The translations under genes and the position numbers were made by a program. The notes below the pieces were generated by a model, which saw nothing but the letters and a program-made list of their open reading frames with translations, did no database searches and was not told where the DNA came from. Of a stretch of DNA of 64,000 nucleotides, positions 42,142 to 55,060 are shown in pieces. This DNA is from Gemmobacter sp. (GTDB lineage: Bacteria > Pseudomonadota > Alphaproteobacteria > Rhodobacterales > Rhodobacteraceae), in contig NZ_JAUCBS010000013.1 in assembly GCF_034676705.1 (NCBI RefSeq), positions 508,501-572,500 on the forward strand, read 5' to 3'. Positions within the stretch are counted from its first letter, which is position 1, and each line of letters opens with the position of its first letter.

Positions 42142-44700
42142 ATGTCCCGCTATACGCCCTCTGACATCGAACCCAAGTGGCAGGCCGCGTGGGATCAGGC
42201 CGGGGCCTTTACCGCCAAGGCAGACCCCGCCAAGCCAAAATACTACGTGCTGGAGATGTTCCCCTATCCGTCGGGGCGCATCCACATGGGGCATGTGCGC
42301 AACTATACCATGGGCGATGTGGTGGCGCGCACCAAGCTGGCGCAGGGCTATTCGGTGCTGCACCCGATGGGCTGGGACGCCTTCGGCATGCCGGCCGAAA
42401 ACGCCGCGATGGAACAGGGCGGCCACCCCGGCACCTGGACCTACAACAACATCGCGGTGATGAAGGGCCAGATGAAGCCGCTGGGCCTGTCCATCGACTG
42501 GAGCCGCGAATTCGCCACCTGCGACCCGGAATATTACGGCCAGCAGCAGGCCATGTTCCTGGACATGCTGGAAAAGGGCCTGGTCTACCGCAAGGCCGCC
42601 GTGGTCAACTGGGATCCGGTCGACATGACCGTGCTGGCCAACGAACAGGTGATCGACGGCAAGGGCTGGCGGTCGGGCGCCCCGGTCGAACGGCGCGAGC
42701 TGGTGCAGTGGTTCTTCAAGATCTCGGACTATTCCGAAGAGCTGCTGTCGGCGCTGGACGGGCTGAAGGACTGGCCGGAAAAGGTGCGCCTGATGCAGGC
42801 GAACTGGATCGGCAAGTCGCAGGGCCTGCAATTCGCCTTTGACACCGTGAACGCCCCCGAAGGCTTTGAGAAGATCGAGGTCTATACCACCCGCCCCGAC
42901 ACCCTGCTGGGCGCCAGCTTTGCCGCCATCGCCGCCGACCACCCGCTGGCCAAGGTGCTGGAGGCACAAAGCCCCGAGATTGCCGCCTTCATCGCCGAAT
43001 GCCGCAAGGGCGGCACCACCGCCGAGGAAATCGAGACGGCGGAAAAGGTCGGCTTTGACACCGGCCTGCGCGTGCGCCACCCGCTGAACCCCGATTGGGA
43101 GCTGCCGGTCTGGATCGCGAACTTCATCCTGATGGATTACGGCACCGGCGCCATCTTCGGCTGCCCGGCGCATGATGTGCGCGATTTCGAATTCGCCAGC
43201 AAATACGGCCTGCCGATCCCGCCGGTCTTTGTCGCCGAAGGCACCGACGAGGCGCCGCTGACCGAACCCTTTGTCCCGATGAAATCCGAACGCGTGCGCT
43301 ATGTGCGCAATGTTGCCGGGGCCGAGGTGAAGACCGGCGATCAGGGCATCCTGGATGCCATCGCGCTGGCCGAAGCCAAAGGCTTTGGCACCGGCGTGAC
43401 CAAGTTCCGCCTGCGCGACTGGGGCCTGTCGCGGCAGCGCTACTGGGGCTGCCCGATTCCGGTGGTGCATTGCGCCGATTGCGGCGTGGTGCCCGAGCGC
43501 AAGGAAAACCTGCCGGTCCGCCTGCCCGACGATGTCACTTTCGACCAGCCCGGCAACCCGCTGGACCGCCACCCGACCTGGCGCGCCTGCGCCTGCCCGC
43601 AATGTGGCAAACCGGCCCGGCGCGAAACGGACACGATGGATACCTTCGTCGATTCGTCGTGGTATTACGCCCGCTTCACCGCACCGCGCGCCACCACGCC
43701 GACCGATGCGGCCGAAGTCGATTACTGGATGAACGTCGACCAGTATATCGGCGGCATCGAACATGCGATCCTGCACCTGCTGTATTCGCGGTTCTTCGCC
43801 CGCGCCATGCACAAGACCGGCCACCTGCCCGCCAAGGCGATCGAGCCGTTCAATGCCCTGTTCACGCAAGGCATGGTGACGCATGAGATCTACCTGACCC
43901 GCGATGCGAACGGCCGGCCCGTCTATCACCTGCCCGAGGATGTGATCCGCAGCGAGGCTGGCGCCACGCTGAAGGATGGCACGGCGGTCGAGATCATCCC
44001 TTCGGCCAAGATGTCGAAGTCCAAGAAGAACGTCGTCGATCCGATGAACATCATCGCGGAATACGGTGCCGATACCGCGCGCTGGTTCGTGATGTCGGAC
44101 AGCCCCCCCGAACGCGACGTGGAATGGACCGCCGCAGGCGCCGATGCCACCTTCAAGCACCTGAACCGCGTCTGGAACCTGTGTTCGCGCGTGCTGGAGA
44201 TGGGCCCGGGCACCGCCGGCCCGGCGGATGACGACCTGCGCCGCGCCGGCGCCAGGACCATCGACGAGGTGACGCGCAGCATCGAAGGCTTTGCCTTCAA
44301 CAAGGCCATCGCGGCGCTTTACGCCTTTACCAACACCGTGCTGAAGGCCGAAGCGTCCAAACCCGCCATGCAGGAAGCCATGCGCGTGCTGGCCAAGCTG
44401 ATGTCGCCGATGACGCCGCATATCGCCGAATCGATCTGGAAGGCCCAGGGCGGGACTGGTCTGTGCGCCCAGGCGCCGTGGCCCGCGGCCGATCCGGCGC
44501 TGCTGGTCGATGACAATGTGGTCCTGCCCGTGCAGATCAACGGCAAGCGCCGCGCGGAAATCAGCGTGCCCAAGGACATGCCGGCATCCGAGGTTGAAAA
44601 GATCGCGCTGGCGAATGAAGATGTGATCCGTTTCATGGCCGGTCAGCCCATCCGCAAGCTGATCGTCGTTCCGGGGCGCATCGTCAATGTCGTGGTCTGA
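42142..44700 (+). CDS. leuS: leucyl-tRNA synthetase
   Basis: An 852-residue class I synthetase. The HIGH-type motif is PSGRIHMGH (about residues 45-53); the CP1 editing domain follows, with TTRPDTLLG. The zinc-type cysteine pairs CPQCGKPARRETDTMDTFVD and the catalytic KMSKSKKN (lysine 623) are present. C-terminal PVQINGKRRAEISVP is also standard. Its 3' end overlaps lptE by 14 bp. Confidence 0.97.
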   Translation: MSRYTPSDIEPKWQAAWDQAGAFTAKADPAKPKYYVLEMFPYPSGRIHMGHVRNYTMGDVVARTKLAQGYSVLHPMGWDAFGMPAENAAMEQGGHPGTWTYNNIAVMKGQMKPLGLSIDWSREFATCDPEYYGQQQAMFLDMLEKGLVYRKAAVVNWDPVDMTVLANEQVIDGKGWRSGAPVERRELVQWFFKISDYSEELLSALDGLKDWPEKVRLMQANWIGKSQGLQFAFDTVNAPEGFEKIEVYTTRPDTLLGASFAAIAADHPLAKVLEAQSPEIAAFIAECRKGGTTAEEIETAEKVGFDTGLRVRHPLNPDWELPVWIANFILMDYGTGAIFGCPAHDVRDFEFASKYGLPIPPVFVAEGTDEAPLTEPFVPMKSERVRYVRNVAGAEVKTGDQGILDAIALAEAKGFGTGVTKFRLRDWGLSRQRYWGCPIPVVHCADCGVVPERKENLPVRLPDDVTFDQPGNPLDRHPTWRACACPQCGKPARRETDTMDTFVDSSWYYARFTAPRATTPTDAAEVDYWMNVDQYIGGIEHAILHLLYSRFFARAMHKTGHLPAKAIEPFNALFTQGMVTHEIYLTRDANGRPVYHLPEDVIRSEAGATLKDGTAVEIIPSAKMSKSKKNVVDPMNIIAEYGADTARWFVMSDSPPERDVEWTAAGADATFKHLNRVWNLCSRVLEMGPGTAGPADDDLRRAGARTIDEVTRSIEGFAFNKAIAALYAFTNTVLKAEASKPAMQEAMRVLAKLMSPMTPHIAESIWKAQGGTGLCAQAPWPAADPALLVDDNVVLPVQINGKRRAEISVPKDMPASEVEKIALANEDVIRFMAGQPIRKLIVVPGRIVNVVV

Positions 44701-45184
44701 CCGCCGCAAAGTCCTGGCCCTGCTGGCCGCTGCCCCGCTGGCGGCCTGCGGGTTTTCCCCTGCCTATGCGCCGGGCGGCGCCGCCCATGCCCTGCGCGAG
44801 GCCGTGGCGCTGGCCGAACCGAAGGACCGCGACGGATTCGATTTTGCCAACCGGCTGCAAGACCGGCTGGGCCGCGCCAGTGCCGCCCGCTTCCGGCTGG
44901 ACTGGACGGTTCTGGCCGAACCCGTGGGCGCGGGCATCACGCCCAGCGGGGCGATTACCCGCTATACGCTGAAAGGTCGCGCCAGCTATGCGCTGGTCCG
45001 GCTGGACGGCGGGCAGACCGTCACCTCGGGCAGCGTCGACAGCTTTACCAGCTGGTCGACCTCGGGTTCTACCGTGGCAACCCTGTCGGCGGAACAGTCG
45101 GCGGAACAGGATGCGCACCGACGCCTGATGATCATTCTGGCCGACCAGGTTGTCGCCCGGCTGATCGCCGCCGCCCCGCAATGA
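44687..45184 (+). CDS. lptE: LPS assembly lipoprotein LptE
   Basis: A 165-residue outer-membrane lipoprotein with N-terminal basic residues, hydrophobic stretch and lipobox LAACGFSPAY. LptE plugs the LptD barrel during lipopolysaccharide insertion. The helical C-terminus (EQDAHRRLMIILADQVVARL) is typical of the short alphaproteobacterial form. It overlaps leuS upstream by 14 bp and holA downstream by ATGA, so the three are one translational chain. Confidence 0.88.
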   Translation: MSWSDRRKVLALLAAAPLAACGFSPAYAPGGAAHALREAVALAEPKDRDGFDFANRLQDRLGRASAARFRLDWTVLAEPVGAGITPSGAITRYTLKGRASYALVRLDGGQTVTSGSVDSFTSWSTSGSTVATLSAEQSAEQDAHRRLMIILADQVVARLIAAAPQ

Positions 45185-46209
45185 AGCTGGCCGGGGCCGA
45201 GGCGACCCGGTTTCTGGCGAAACCGGCCCCACAGGCGGCGGGTTTCCTGATTTATGGCACCGACCCGATGCGCGTGGCGATGAAGCGGCAGCAGGCGATT
45301 GCCGCCATCATCGGCCCGGCGGGCGAAGGCGAAATGCGCCTGACCCGCATCGCCGCCGCCGACCTGCGCCGCGATCCGGCCGCCCTGCTGGATGCGGTCA
45401 AGGCGCAGGGCTTTTTCCCCGGCCCGCGCGTGGCCCTGGTCGAGGATGCGGGCGACGGCCTGACCGAGGTGATCGGCGGCGCCCTGGCCGACTGGCGGCC
45501 GGGCGATGCGCAGATCGTGGTTACGGCCGGCACGCTGATGGCAAAATCCGCCCTGCGCAAGCTGTTCGAAACCCACCCGAACGCCCCGGCCATCGCGCTG
45601 TATGACGAACCGCCCAGCCAGTCGGAAATCGAGGATGAATTGCGCCGCGCCGGTCTGGCCGCAGTGGACAGTGCCGCGATGAAAGATCTGGTTGCCCTGT
45701 CGCGCGATCTGGATCCCGGCGATTTCCGCCAGACGGTGGAAAAGATCGGCCTGTTCAAATGGGGCGACCCCGCGCCGCTGACCAGCGACGAGGTAGCCGC
45801 CTGCGCCCCCGCCACCGTCGAGGCCGAGGTGGACGATGTGCTGCACGCCACCGCCGAGGGGCGCCGCCGCGATGTGGGCGCCCTGATGCGCCGGCTGGAA
45901 GGGCAGGGGGTGGCGCCGGTGACGCTGGCCATCCGTGCGCTGCAACATTTCCGCGCGTTGCATGCCGCGGCCTCGGACCCCGGGGGGCCCGCCGCCGGCA
46001 TCGCCCGCATGCGGCCGCCCGTCTTCGGCCCCCGCCGCGACCGGATGCTGCGGCAGGCGCAGGGGCTGGGCGCCGACCGGCTGGAGGCCGCGCTGGCGCT
46101 GATCGTGGAAACCGACCTGACGCTGCGGTCTGCCAGCAAGGCGCCCGGCATGGCGCTGGTGGAACGCATGCTGCTGCGCCTGGCGGGCCTGGCAGACGCG
46201 CGGCGCTGA
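45181..46209 (+). CDS. holA: DNA polymerase III subunit delta
   Basis: A 342-residue clamp-loader subunit. YGTDPMRVAMKRQQ, the AAA-like region with VEDAGDGL and the C-terminal collar domain (VTLAIRALQHFRALHA and ARMRPPVFGPRRDRMLRQA) match HolA. It opens the beta clamp with gamma/tau and delta'. The gene starts within the lptE stop, a common arrangement. Confidence 0.93.
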   Translation: MKLAGAEATRFLAKPAPQAAGFLIYGTDPMRVAMKRQQAIAAIIGPAGEGEMRLTRIAAADLRRDPAALLDAVKAQGFFPGPRVALVEDAGDGLTEVIGGALADWRPGDAQIVVTAGTLMAKSALRKLFETHPNAPAIALYDEPPSQSEIEDELRRAGLAAVDSAAMKDLVALSRDLDPGDFRQTVEKIGLFKWGDPAPLTSDEVAACAPATVEAEVDDVLHATAEGRRRDVGALMRRLEGQGVAPVTLAIRALQHFRALHAAASDPGGPAAGIARMRPPVFGPRRDRMLRQAQGLGADRLEAALALIVETDLTLRSASKAPGMALVERMLLRLAGLADARR

Positions 46210-46274
46210 CGCAACGTGCCGCTTGCACGCCTGGCTGACCTGGCGTCAGATGCCCCCGTCAAGGGAGAGACAGC

Positions 46275-46862
46275 ATGTACAAGGTCATCGGAACCGCCAA
46301 AAGCCGCGCCGCACGGGTGATGTGGATGCTCGAGGAACTCGGGCTGCCCTACGACCACGATGCCGCCTCGCCCCGCACCGATCCGGTGCTGGCGCATAAC
46401 CCGGTGGGCAAGATCCCCGTCCTGCTGGTCGATGGCGAGGCAATCACCGATTCCGCCGCCATCATGCAGTTCCTGGCCGACCGGCACGGCGCCCTGACCT
46501 ATCCGGCCGGCAGCATCGAACGGCTGCGGCAGGACAGCCTGCTGCATTTCCTGCTGGACGAATTCGACGCGATCCTGTGGACGGCGGCGCGCCACAGCTT
46601 CATCCTGCCCGAGGAACGTCGCGTGCCACAGGTCAAGGACTCGCTGAAGTGGGAATTCGAGCGTAGCCAGAAGACGCTGGTGGCGCGGATGGGCAAGGGG
46701 CCCTTCCTGCTGGGCGAAACCATGACCGTGCCCGACATCCTGCTGGCGCATTGCCTGATCTGGGCGCAGGGCGCGAAATTCCCCATCACCAAACCCGTGC
46801 TGGAAGAGTATCTTGCCCGCATGCGCGCCCGCCCCGCCTATCAGCGCGCGATGGCGCGATAG
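46275..46862 (+). CDS. glutathione S-transferase family protein
   Basis: A 195-residue protein. The thioredoxin-fold N-domain has SRAARVMWMLEELGLPYDHD, NPVGKIPVLLVDG (cis-proline) and ITDSAAIMQFLADRHG, the glutathione-binding Asp-Ser pair. The helical C-domain has FLLGETMTVPDILLAHCLIW. The GST N-terminal catalytic Ser/Tyr is not obvious; Ser10 is the candidate. AAGGGAGAGACAGC precedes the ATG. It converges with the hybrid kinase gene. Confidence 0.9.
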   Translation: MYKVIGTAKSRAARVMWMLEELGLPYDHDAASPRTDPVLAHNPVGKIPVLLVDGEAITDSAAIMQFLADRHGALTYPAGSIERLRQDSLLHFLLDEFDAILWTAARHSFILPEERRVPQVKDSLKWEFERSQKTLVARMGKGPFLLGETMTVPDILLAHCLIWAQGAKFPITKPVLEEYLARMRARPAYQRAMAR

Positions 46863-46953
46863 CACGCGCCGCGCCAGCCCTTTCACCTTGCTGCAAATAC
46901 CCATGCCCGGCCATCGCCTGCGCATGGGTTGCCGGCCGTGTGCTGCCATGGCC

Positions 46954-49479
<2,526 letters not shown>

Positions 49480-49630
49480 GTAGTCATGCCCCGATCCGTT
49501 CCGGTCACCCCTGCCTGCGCTGCCCACAATGGACCGGGCGAAGTGAATATCGGGTTAAGCGCGATCCGCCTGTCGCTTGCTTTGCGCGGGGCTTGCTGGC
49601 AGCATTCGCGCGCCTGCCCAGGGAGATTTG

Positions 49631-52600
49631 ATGATGTTCGTTCGTGCCTTTTCCTTTGCCGTTCTTGCCATTGCCGCCCTGTCCGGCGCCGCGCCTGCGC
49701 AAACCCTGTTGCCCGAACGCCGCAGTGTGCTGGCCGAGGGGTTCGACCTGCCCGGTGGCGATCTGCGCACGATCCTTGATACCTCGCTGGAGGCCTGCGA
49801 ACGCGCCTGCCTGACCGACCGTCGCTGCACTGCCTTTACCTACAATGCGCGCAATGCCTCGTGCTTTCCCAAGGCGCAGCCGGGGGCGGCGGCGCCCTAT
49901 GCGCGGGCGTTTTCGGCGCAGGTGATCGCAACCTTGCCCGAGGCGCAGGCGGTGGCGCAGGCCCGGGCGGCGGATCTGGGCTTTCTGCCCGGCTGGGTGA
50001 TTCCGCGCGCCACGCAGCAGGCGGCGGGGCTTGGCCGCGCCCATGTGGCCGGCGCGTTCGATCCGCAGGACCTGCGGCAGGCTGCCGTCGATGCCGGGTC
50101 GGACGGCGATTACGCGCGGGCCATGGGCCTGTGGGGCGCGGTGGCCAACGTCTCGGATCTGGCGTCGGACTGGGAGGAATATGCCCGCCTGTCACTGTCG
50201 GCCGCTGCTGCCGACAGTGACCGTGCGCGCGAATTGCGCGATCAGGCGATGGTCGCGGCAACGAATGCCTATCTGCGCGCCGGCACCCCGGCACAGCGCC
50301 ATACCATCCTGACCGTTCTGGCCGAGGCGCTGGAGGCTGCCGGCATCGGCCGCGATGCGGTAGGCGCCCTGCGCATGGCCCAGCAGATCCAGTTCCGCGA
50401 CGATACCGAAGCCGCACTGGAACGGGTGACCGGCCTCTATGGCCTGCGGATCGAGGAACACGAGGTTCAGGCCGATCTGGCCAGCCCGCGCCTGTGCGCC
50501 ACCTTTACCGAGGACCTGGTGGAAAAGGGCATGGACTACACGCCCTTCGTGCAACTGCCCGAGGCCGGCATGACGGTGGAACCGGGCGGCTGGCGCCAAT
50601 TGTGCGTGGCCGGGATGAAGCATGGCCAGCGGGTGACCGTGACCTTCCGCGAAGGGCTGCCTTCGGCCGATGGCCAGACGCTGGCGAAATCGGTGGCGAT
50701 CACCGCCTATGTCCGTGACCGCGCGCCGCAGGTGCGGTTCCCCGGCACCGGCTTTGTGCTGCCCGCCGGCGGCGCACCCGCGCTGCCTGTGCAATCGGTC
50801 AATACCCCCCGGCTGGAACTGGAGCTGTTCCGCGTGTCCGACCGCAGCCTGATCCGCGCCATGCAGGCCGACTGGCTGTCGCGCCCGATGGATGCCTGGG
50901 ATGCCGAGCGGTTTTCGGAAACCCTGGGCGAACGCATCTGGCGGGGCAGCGCCGAGGTGCCGGTCGAGGTCAACCGCGACATGACCACCCGCCTGCCGCT
51001 GGCCGAGGCGTTGCAGGGCCAGCCTGCGGGGATCTATGCGCTGAAAGCCAAGGTGCCGGGGACCGAGGAATATGACAATGCCCCGGGCTGGCAATGGTTC
51101 GTGGTGTCGGATCTGGGGGTGACCACGCTGTCGGGGGTGGACGGGCTGACGGTCGTCGTCCGCTCGCTGGCCGATGCGGGCGCCAAGGCGGGGGTGCAGG
51201 TGCAACTGGTCGCGCGGTCGAACCGCGTGCTGGGCACGGCCACCACCGACGATCAGGGGGTGGCGCGGTTTGCGCCGGCGCTGTCGCAGGGCACCGGCAC
51301 CGCGCAGCCCGCGCTGGTGACGGTGGCCGAGGGCGAGGCCGACATGGCCTTTCTGTCGCTGACCGACCCGGAATTCGACCTGTCGGACCGGGGCGTTGCC
51401 GGGCGCGAACCCAGCCCGCCCATCGACCTGTTCCTGGCGACGGACCGGGGCGCCTATCGCGCGGGCGAAACGCTGCATGCCACGGCCCTTGCCCGCGATG
51501 GCCAGTCGCGCGCGCTGCCTGGCCTGCCGCTGACCGCCCGCCTGCGCCGCCCCGACGGGGTGGAACATGCCCGCCAGCGGATCACCGATGTGCAGGGCGG
51601 TTTTGCCTTTGCCATGCCGATCGCCGGCAATGCCCCGCGCGGATCGTGGAAGCTGGACGTGCTGGCCGATCCCGAAGCGGCCCCGCTGGCCACCGCCAGC
51701 TTCGTGGTCGAGGATTTCCTGCCCGAACGCATCGACTTTGACCTGACGCTGCCCGATGGCCCGCTGGCGCTTGGGTCGTCCAGCGATCTGGCGATTGCCG
51801 CGCGCTACCTGTTCGGTGCGCCGGGGGCCGGCCTGACCGGCGAAGGCGAGGTGATCCTGCGCGAGGCCAAGGGGCTGGACGGCTTTCCCGGCTACCGCTT
51901 CGGCATTGCCGATGCGCCGTTCAGCCCGCAACGCCTTGTCTTTGCCGATGGCGTGACGACCGATGACGACGGGCTTGGCACCATTGCGGCAACGCTGCCC
52001 GATCTGCCCAACCCCGGACGCCCGCTGGAGGCGGTGGTGCAGGTGCGGCTGGCCGAAGGATCGGGGCGGCCGGTCGAACGGTCGCTGACCCGGCCTGTTG
52101 CACCTGCTGCGCCGCTGATCGGCATCAAGCCCGGCTTTGACGGCGTGGTGCCCGAACGGGCCGAGGCCGGCTTTGAGCTGATCGCGGTGGGCGCCGATGG
52201 CATGGCCGCCACCTGGCGGCTGGACCGCATCGAGACGCGGTATCAATGGTATCAGATGTATGGCGAATGGAACTGGGAACCGATGACCACCCGGTCCCGC
52301 ATCGCCGAAGGCACGGCCACGCTGGGCAGCACGCCTGCGGCGGTGCGCGCGGCCGTGGAATGGGGCGAATACGAACTGACCGTGGCCGCTGCCGACGGAG
52401 GCGCCGCAAGCTCGGTCCGGTTCAGCGCCGGCTGGTATGCGCCGGCCGATACCACCCGCAGCCCCGACACGCTGGAACTGTCGCTGGACAAGCCCGCCTA
52501 TGCCCCCGGCGATACGGCACGGCTGCGCATCGTGCCGCGGTCGGCCGGAACCGCGCTGGTTTCGGTGCTGTCGAACCGGGTGGTGGCGCTGAAAGCGGTG

Positions 52601-55060
52601 GAGGTTGTGGAGGGCGAAAACCTGATCGACCTGCCTGTCACCGATGACTGGGGGGCCGGGGTTTATGTCACGGCCTCGGTCCTGCGGCCGATGGATGCCG
52701 CCTCGGGCCGCCTGCCGGCGCGGGCCATGGGGCTGGCCCATGCCGCCATCGCGCCCGGCGACCGCAAGCTGGCCGCCACCCTGGAAACCCCGGCCGAGGC
52801 CGCCCCGCGCGGCCCGCTGGAGGTGGCGCTGAAGGTGGATGGCGTGAAACCCGGTGATACCGCCTGGGCCACCATTGCCGCCGTGGATGTCGGCATCCTG
52901 AACCTGACCGCTTACAAGGCACCCGATCCTGCCGCGCACTACTTTGGCCAGCGCAAGCTGGGGGTCGGGATCCGCGATCTGTATGGCCGGCTGATCGACG
53001 GCATGAACGGCGCCGAGGGCATCGTGCGCTCGGGCGGTGATGCGGCCATGCCCCGCCTGCTGGCCCCGCCGCCGACCGAAGATCTGGTCGCTTATTTCGA
53101 AGGCCCGATCCAGGTGGGCGCCGATGGCTATGCCCGCACCAGCTTTGACCTGCCGTCGTTCAACGGCACGGTGCGGGTGATGGCGGTGGTCTGGTCGGAC
53201 AGCGGGATCGGCCAGGCGCAATCCGATGTGCTGGTGCGCGATCCGGTCGTGGTCACCGCCAGCCTGCCGCGGTTCCTGCAACCCGGCGATGCCAGCCGGC
53301 TGTTGCTGGAAATCGTTCATGCCACCGGCCCCACCGGGCGGATGGGGCTGGATGTGACGGCAACGGGCGCCACGCTGGGCCCCGTGCCCTCGGGCGTCGA
53401 TCTGGCGCAGCAGGGCGGCAAGGCCGTGGTGCAAATCCCTGTCACGGCGCAGGCCGAAGGGCTGGCCCGGCTGGAGGTGCGGCTGACCACCCCCGATGGC
53501 AAGCTGCTGGTGAAACCGCTGGCCCTGCCCGTGCAGGCCAACGACCCCGAGGCACAGCGCATCACCCGGCTGGACCTGGCGCCGGGCCAATCGGTCACGC
53601 TGGACGATGCCGTGCTGGCCGATTTCCGCCCCGGCACCGGGCGGGCGATGGTCAGCGCGGGCAACCTCGCCCGTTTTGACGCGCCCGGCCTGCTGGCCGC
53701 GCTGGATGCCTATCCCTATGGTTGCACGGAACAGATCACCTCGCGCGCGCTGCCGCTGATCTATTTCGATCAGGTTGCGCAGGCGATGGACCTGCCCGGC
53801 GCCGCCACTGCGCGCGACCGCATCGCCCAGGCGATTTCCGAAGTGCTGCTGAACCAGACGGCCGAAGGCGGCTTTGGCCTGTGGTCCGCCGCCTCGGGCG
53901 GGGAGATGTGGCTGGATGCCTATGTCACCGATTTCCTGTCCCGCGCCCGTGCGCAGGGGTTCGAGGTGCCGGACCGCGCTTTCCGGTCCGCGCTCGACAA
54001 CCTGCGCAACCGGGTGAACTACGCCGGTGACTTTGAAACGGGGGGCGAGGATCTGGCCTATGCCCTGATGGTGCTGGCCCGCGAAGGCGCGGCGGCCATC
54101 GGCGATCTGCGCTATTATGCCGATGTGAAGGCCGCCGATTTCGCCACCCCGCTGGCCGTGGCGCAACTGGGCACCGCGCTGGCCTATTACGGCGATCAGC
54201 CGCGCGCCGATGCGCTGTTCCGCCGCGCCGCCGACCAGTCGATGAACCGCAAGGCGGCCGAGGCGGAACAGGTCTGGCGGGCCGATTTCGGATCCAACCT
54301 GCGCGATGCCGCAGGGGTGCTGGCGCTGGCGCTGGAAACCGGCAGCACGGCCATCAACCGCGAGGATTTCGCGGCCCGCATCGCCGCCACCGCCGGCCAG
54401 CGCGCGCTGTCGACGCAGGAACAGGCCTGGATCCTGCTGGCCGCCAACGGCATGGTCGGCGGCCTGGGCGCCGAAGGGCTGACGGTGGATGGCGCCGCCG
54501 TTACCGGCCCGCTGGTCCGCCGGTTCGATGGGGGGGCCGCCATGACCATTGCCAACACCGGCGCGGCGCCCGCCACGCTGACCGTCGCCGCCTTTGGCCA
54601 GCCCGACGGGGCCGAGGAGGAAGGCGGCAACGGCTATGCCATCGCCCGCAGCTATTATACGCTCGACGGGGCCGAGGCCGACCCGGCAGCCGTGAAATCC
54701 GGCACCCGCCTTGTGACCGTGCTGGAGGTGACGCCGCTGGGCACCGGCGAGGCGCGGCTGATGGTCGCCGACCCGCTGCCCGCCGGGTTCGAGATCGACA
54801 ACCCGAACCTGTTGCGCGGCGGGCAGATCGGCGCGCTGGACTGGCTGGAAACCGAAAGCGACGTGGCGCATTCCGAATTCCGGCAGGACCGCTTCCTGAC
54901 CGCCATCGACCGGCGCGATGATCAGGCGTTCCGTCTGGCCTATGTCGTGCGCGCGGTCAGCCCGGGCAGCTTCCACCACCCGGCAGCCTCGGTCGAAGAC
55001 ATGTATCGGCCCACCTTCCGCGCCCGCACTGCCAGCGGCACGGTGACGGTTACGGAATGA
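49631..55060 (+). CDS. bacterial alpha-2-macroglobulin with N-terminal PAN-like domain and intact thioester
   Basis: A 1809-residue exported protein: signal peptide FAVLAIAALSGAAPAQ without a lipobox cysteine, so probably soluble in the periplasm. Residues about 30-110 form a PAN/apple-like domain with paired cysteines (CERACLTDRRCTAFTYN and SCFPK). Long macroglobulin domains follow, with the bait region near TTLDDxP-type text GYARTSFDLPSFNGTVRVMA. The thioester is CTEQ at 1365-1368 (YPYGCTEQITSRALP). Such proteins trap proteases that breach the outer membrane. It overlaps pbpC by ATGA, the usual partner for repairing wall damage. The start choice between 49631 and 49634 is open. Confidence 0.92.
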   Translation: MMFVRAFSFAVLAIAALSGAAPAQTLLPERRSVLAEGFDLPGGDLRTILDTSLEACERACLTDRRCTAFTYNARNASCFPKAQPGAAAPYARAFSAQVIATLPEAQAVAQARAADLGFLPGWVIPRATQQAAGLGRAHVAGAFDPQDLRQAAVDAGSDGDYARAMGLWGAVANVSDLASDWEEYARLSLSAAAADSDRARELRDQAMVAATNAYLRAGTPAQRHTILTVLAEALEAAGIGRDAVGALRMAQQIQFRDDTEAALERVTGLYGLRIEEHEVQADLASPRLCATFTEDLVEKGMDYTPFVQLPEAGMTVEPGGWRQLCVAGMKHGQRVTVTFREGLPSADGQTLAKSVAITAYVRDRAPQVRFPGTGFVLPAGGAPALPVQSVNTPRLELELFRVSDRSLIRAMQADWLSRPMDAWDAERFSETLGERIWRGSAEVPVEVNRDMTTRLPLAEALQGQPAGIYALKAKVPGTEEYDNAPGWQWFVVSDLGVTTLSGVDGLTVVVRSLADAGAKAGVQVQLVARSNRVLGTATTDDQGVARFAPALSQGTGTAQPALVTVAEGEADMAFLSLTDPEFDLSDRGVAGREPSPPIDLFLATDRGAYRAGETLHATALARDGQSRALPGLPLTARLRRPDGVEHARQRITDVQGGFAFAMPIAGNAPRGSWKLDVLADPEAAPLATASFVVEDFLPERIDFDLTLPDGPLALGSSSDLAIAARYLFGAPGAGLTGEGEVILREAKGLDGFPGYRFGIADAPFSPQRLVFADGVTTDDDGLGTIAATLPDLPNPGRPLEAVVQVRLAEGSGRPVERSLTRPVAPAAPLIGIKPGFDGVVPERAEAGFELIAVGADGMAATWRLDRIETRYQWYQMYGEWNWEPMTTRSRIAEGTATLGSTPAAVRAAVEWGEYELTVAAADGGAASSVRFSAGWYAPADTTRSPDTLELSLDKPAYAPGDTARLRIVPRSAGTALVSVLSNRVVALKAVEVVEGENLIDLPVTDDWGAGVYVTASVLRPMDAASGRLPARAMGLAHAAIAPGDRKLAATLETPAEAAPRGPLEVALKVDGVKPGDTAWATIAAVDVGILNLTAYKAPDPAAHYFGQRKLGVGIRDLYGRLIDGMNGAEGIVRSGGDAAMPRLLAPPPTEDLVAYFEGPIQVGADGYARTSFDLPSFNGTVRVMAVVWSDSGIGQAQSDVLVRDPVVVTASLPRFLQPGDASRLLLEIVHATGPTGRMGLDVTATGATLGPVPSGVDLAQQGGKAVVQIPVTAQAEGLARLEVRLTTPDGKLLVKPLALPVQANDPEAQRITRLDLAPGQSVTLDDAVLADFRPGTGRAMVSAGNLARFDAPGLLAALDAYPYGCTEQITSRALPLIYFDQVAQAMDLPGAATARDRIAQAISEVLLNQTAEGGFGLWSAASGGEMWLDAYVTDFLSRARAQGFEVPDRAFRSALDNLRNRVNYAGDFETGGEDLAYALMVLAREGAAAIGDLRYYADVKAADFATPLAVAQLGTALAYYGDQPRADALFRRAADQSMNRKAAEAEQVWRADFGSNLRDAAGVLALALETGSTAINREDFAARIAATAGQRALSTQEQAWILLAANGMVGGLGAEGLTVDGAAVTGPLVRRFDGGAAMTIANTGAAPATLTVAAFGQPDGAEEEGGNGYAIARSYYTLDGAEADPAAVKSGTRLVTVLEVTPLGTGEARLMVADPLPAGFEIDNPNLLRGGQIGALDWLETESDVAHSEFRQDRFLTAIDRRDDQAFRLAYVVRAVSPGSFHHPAASVEDMYRPTFRARTASGTVTVTE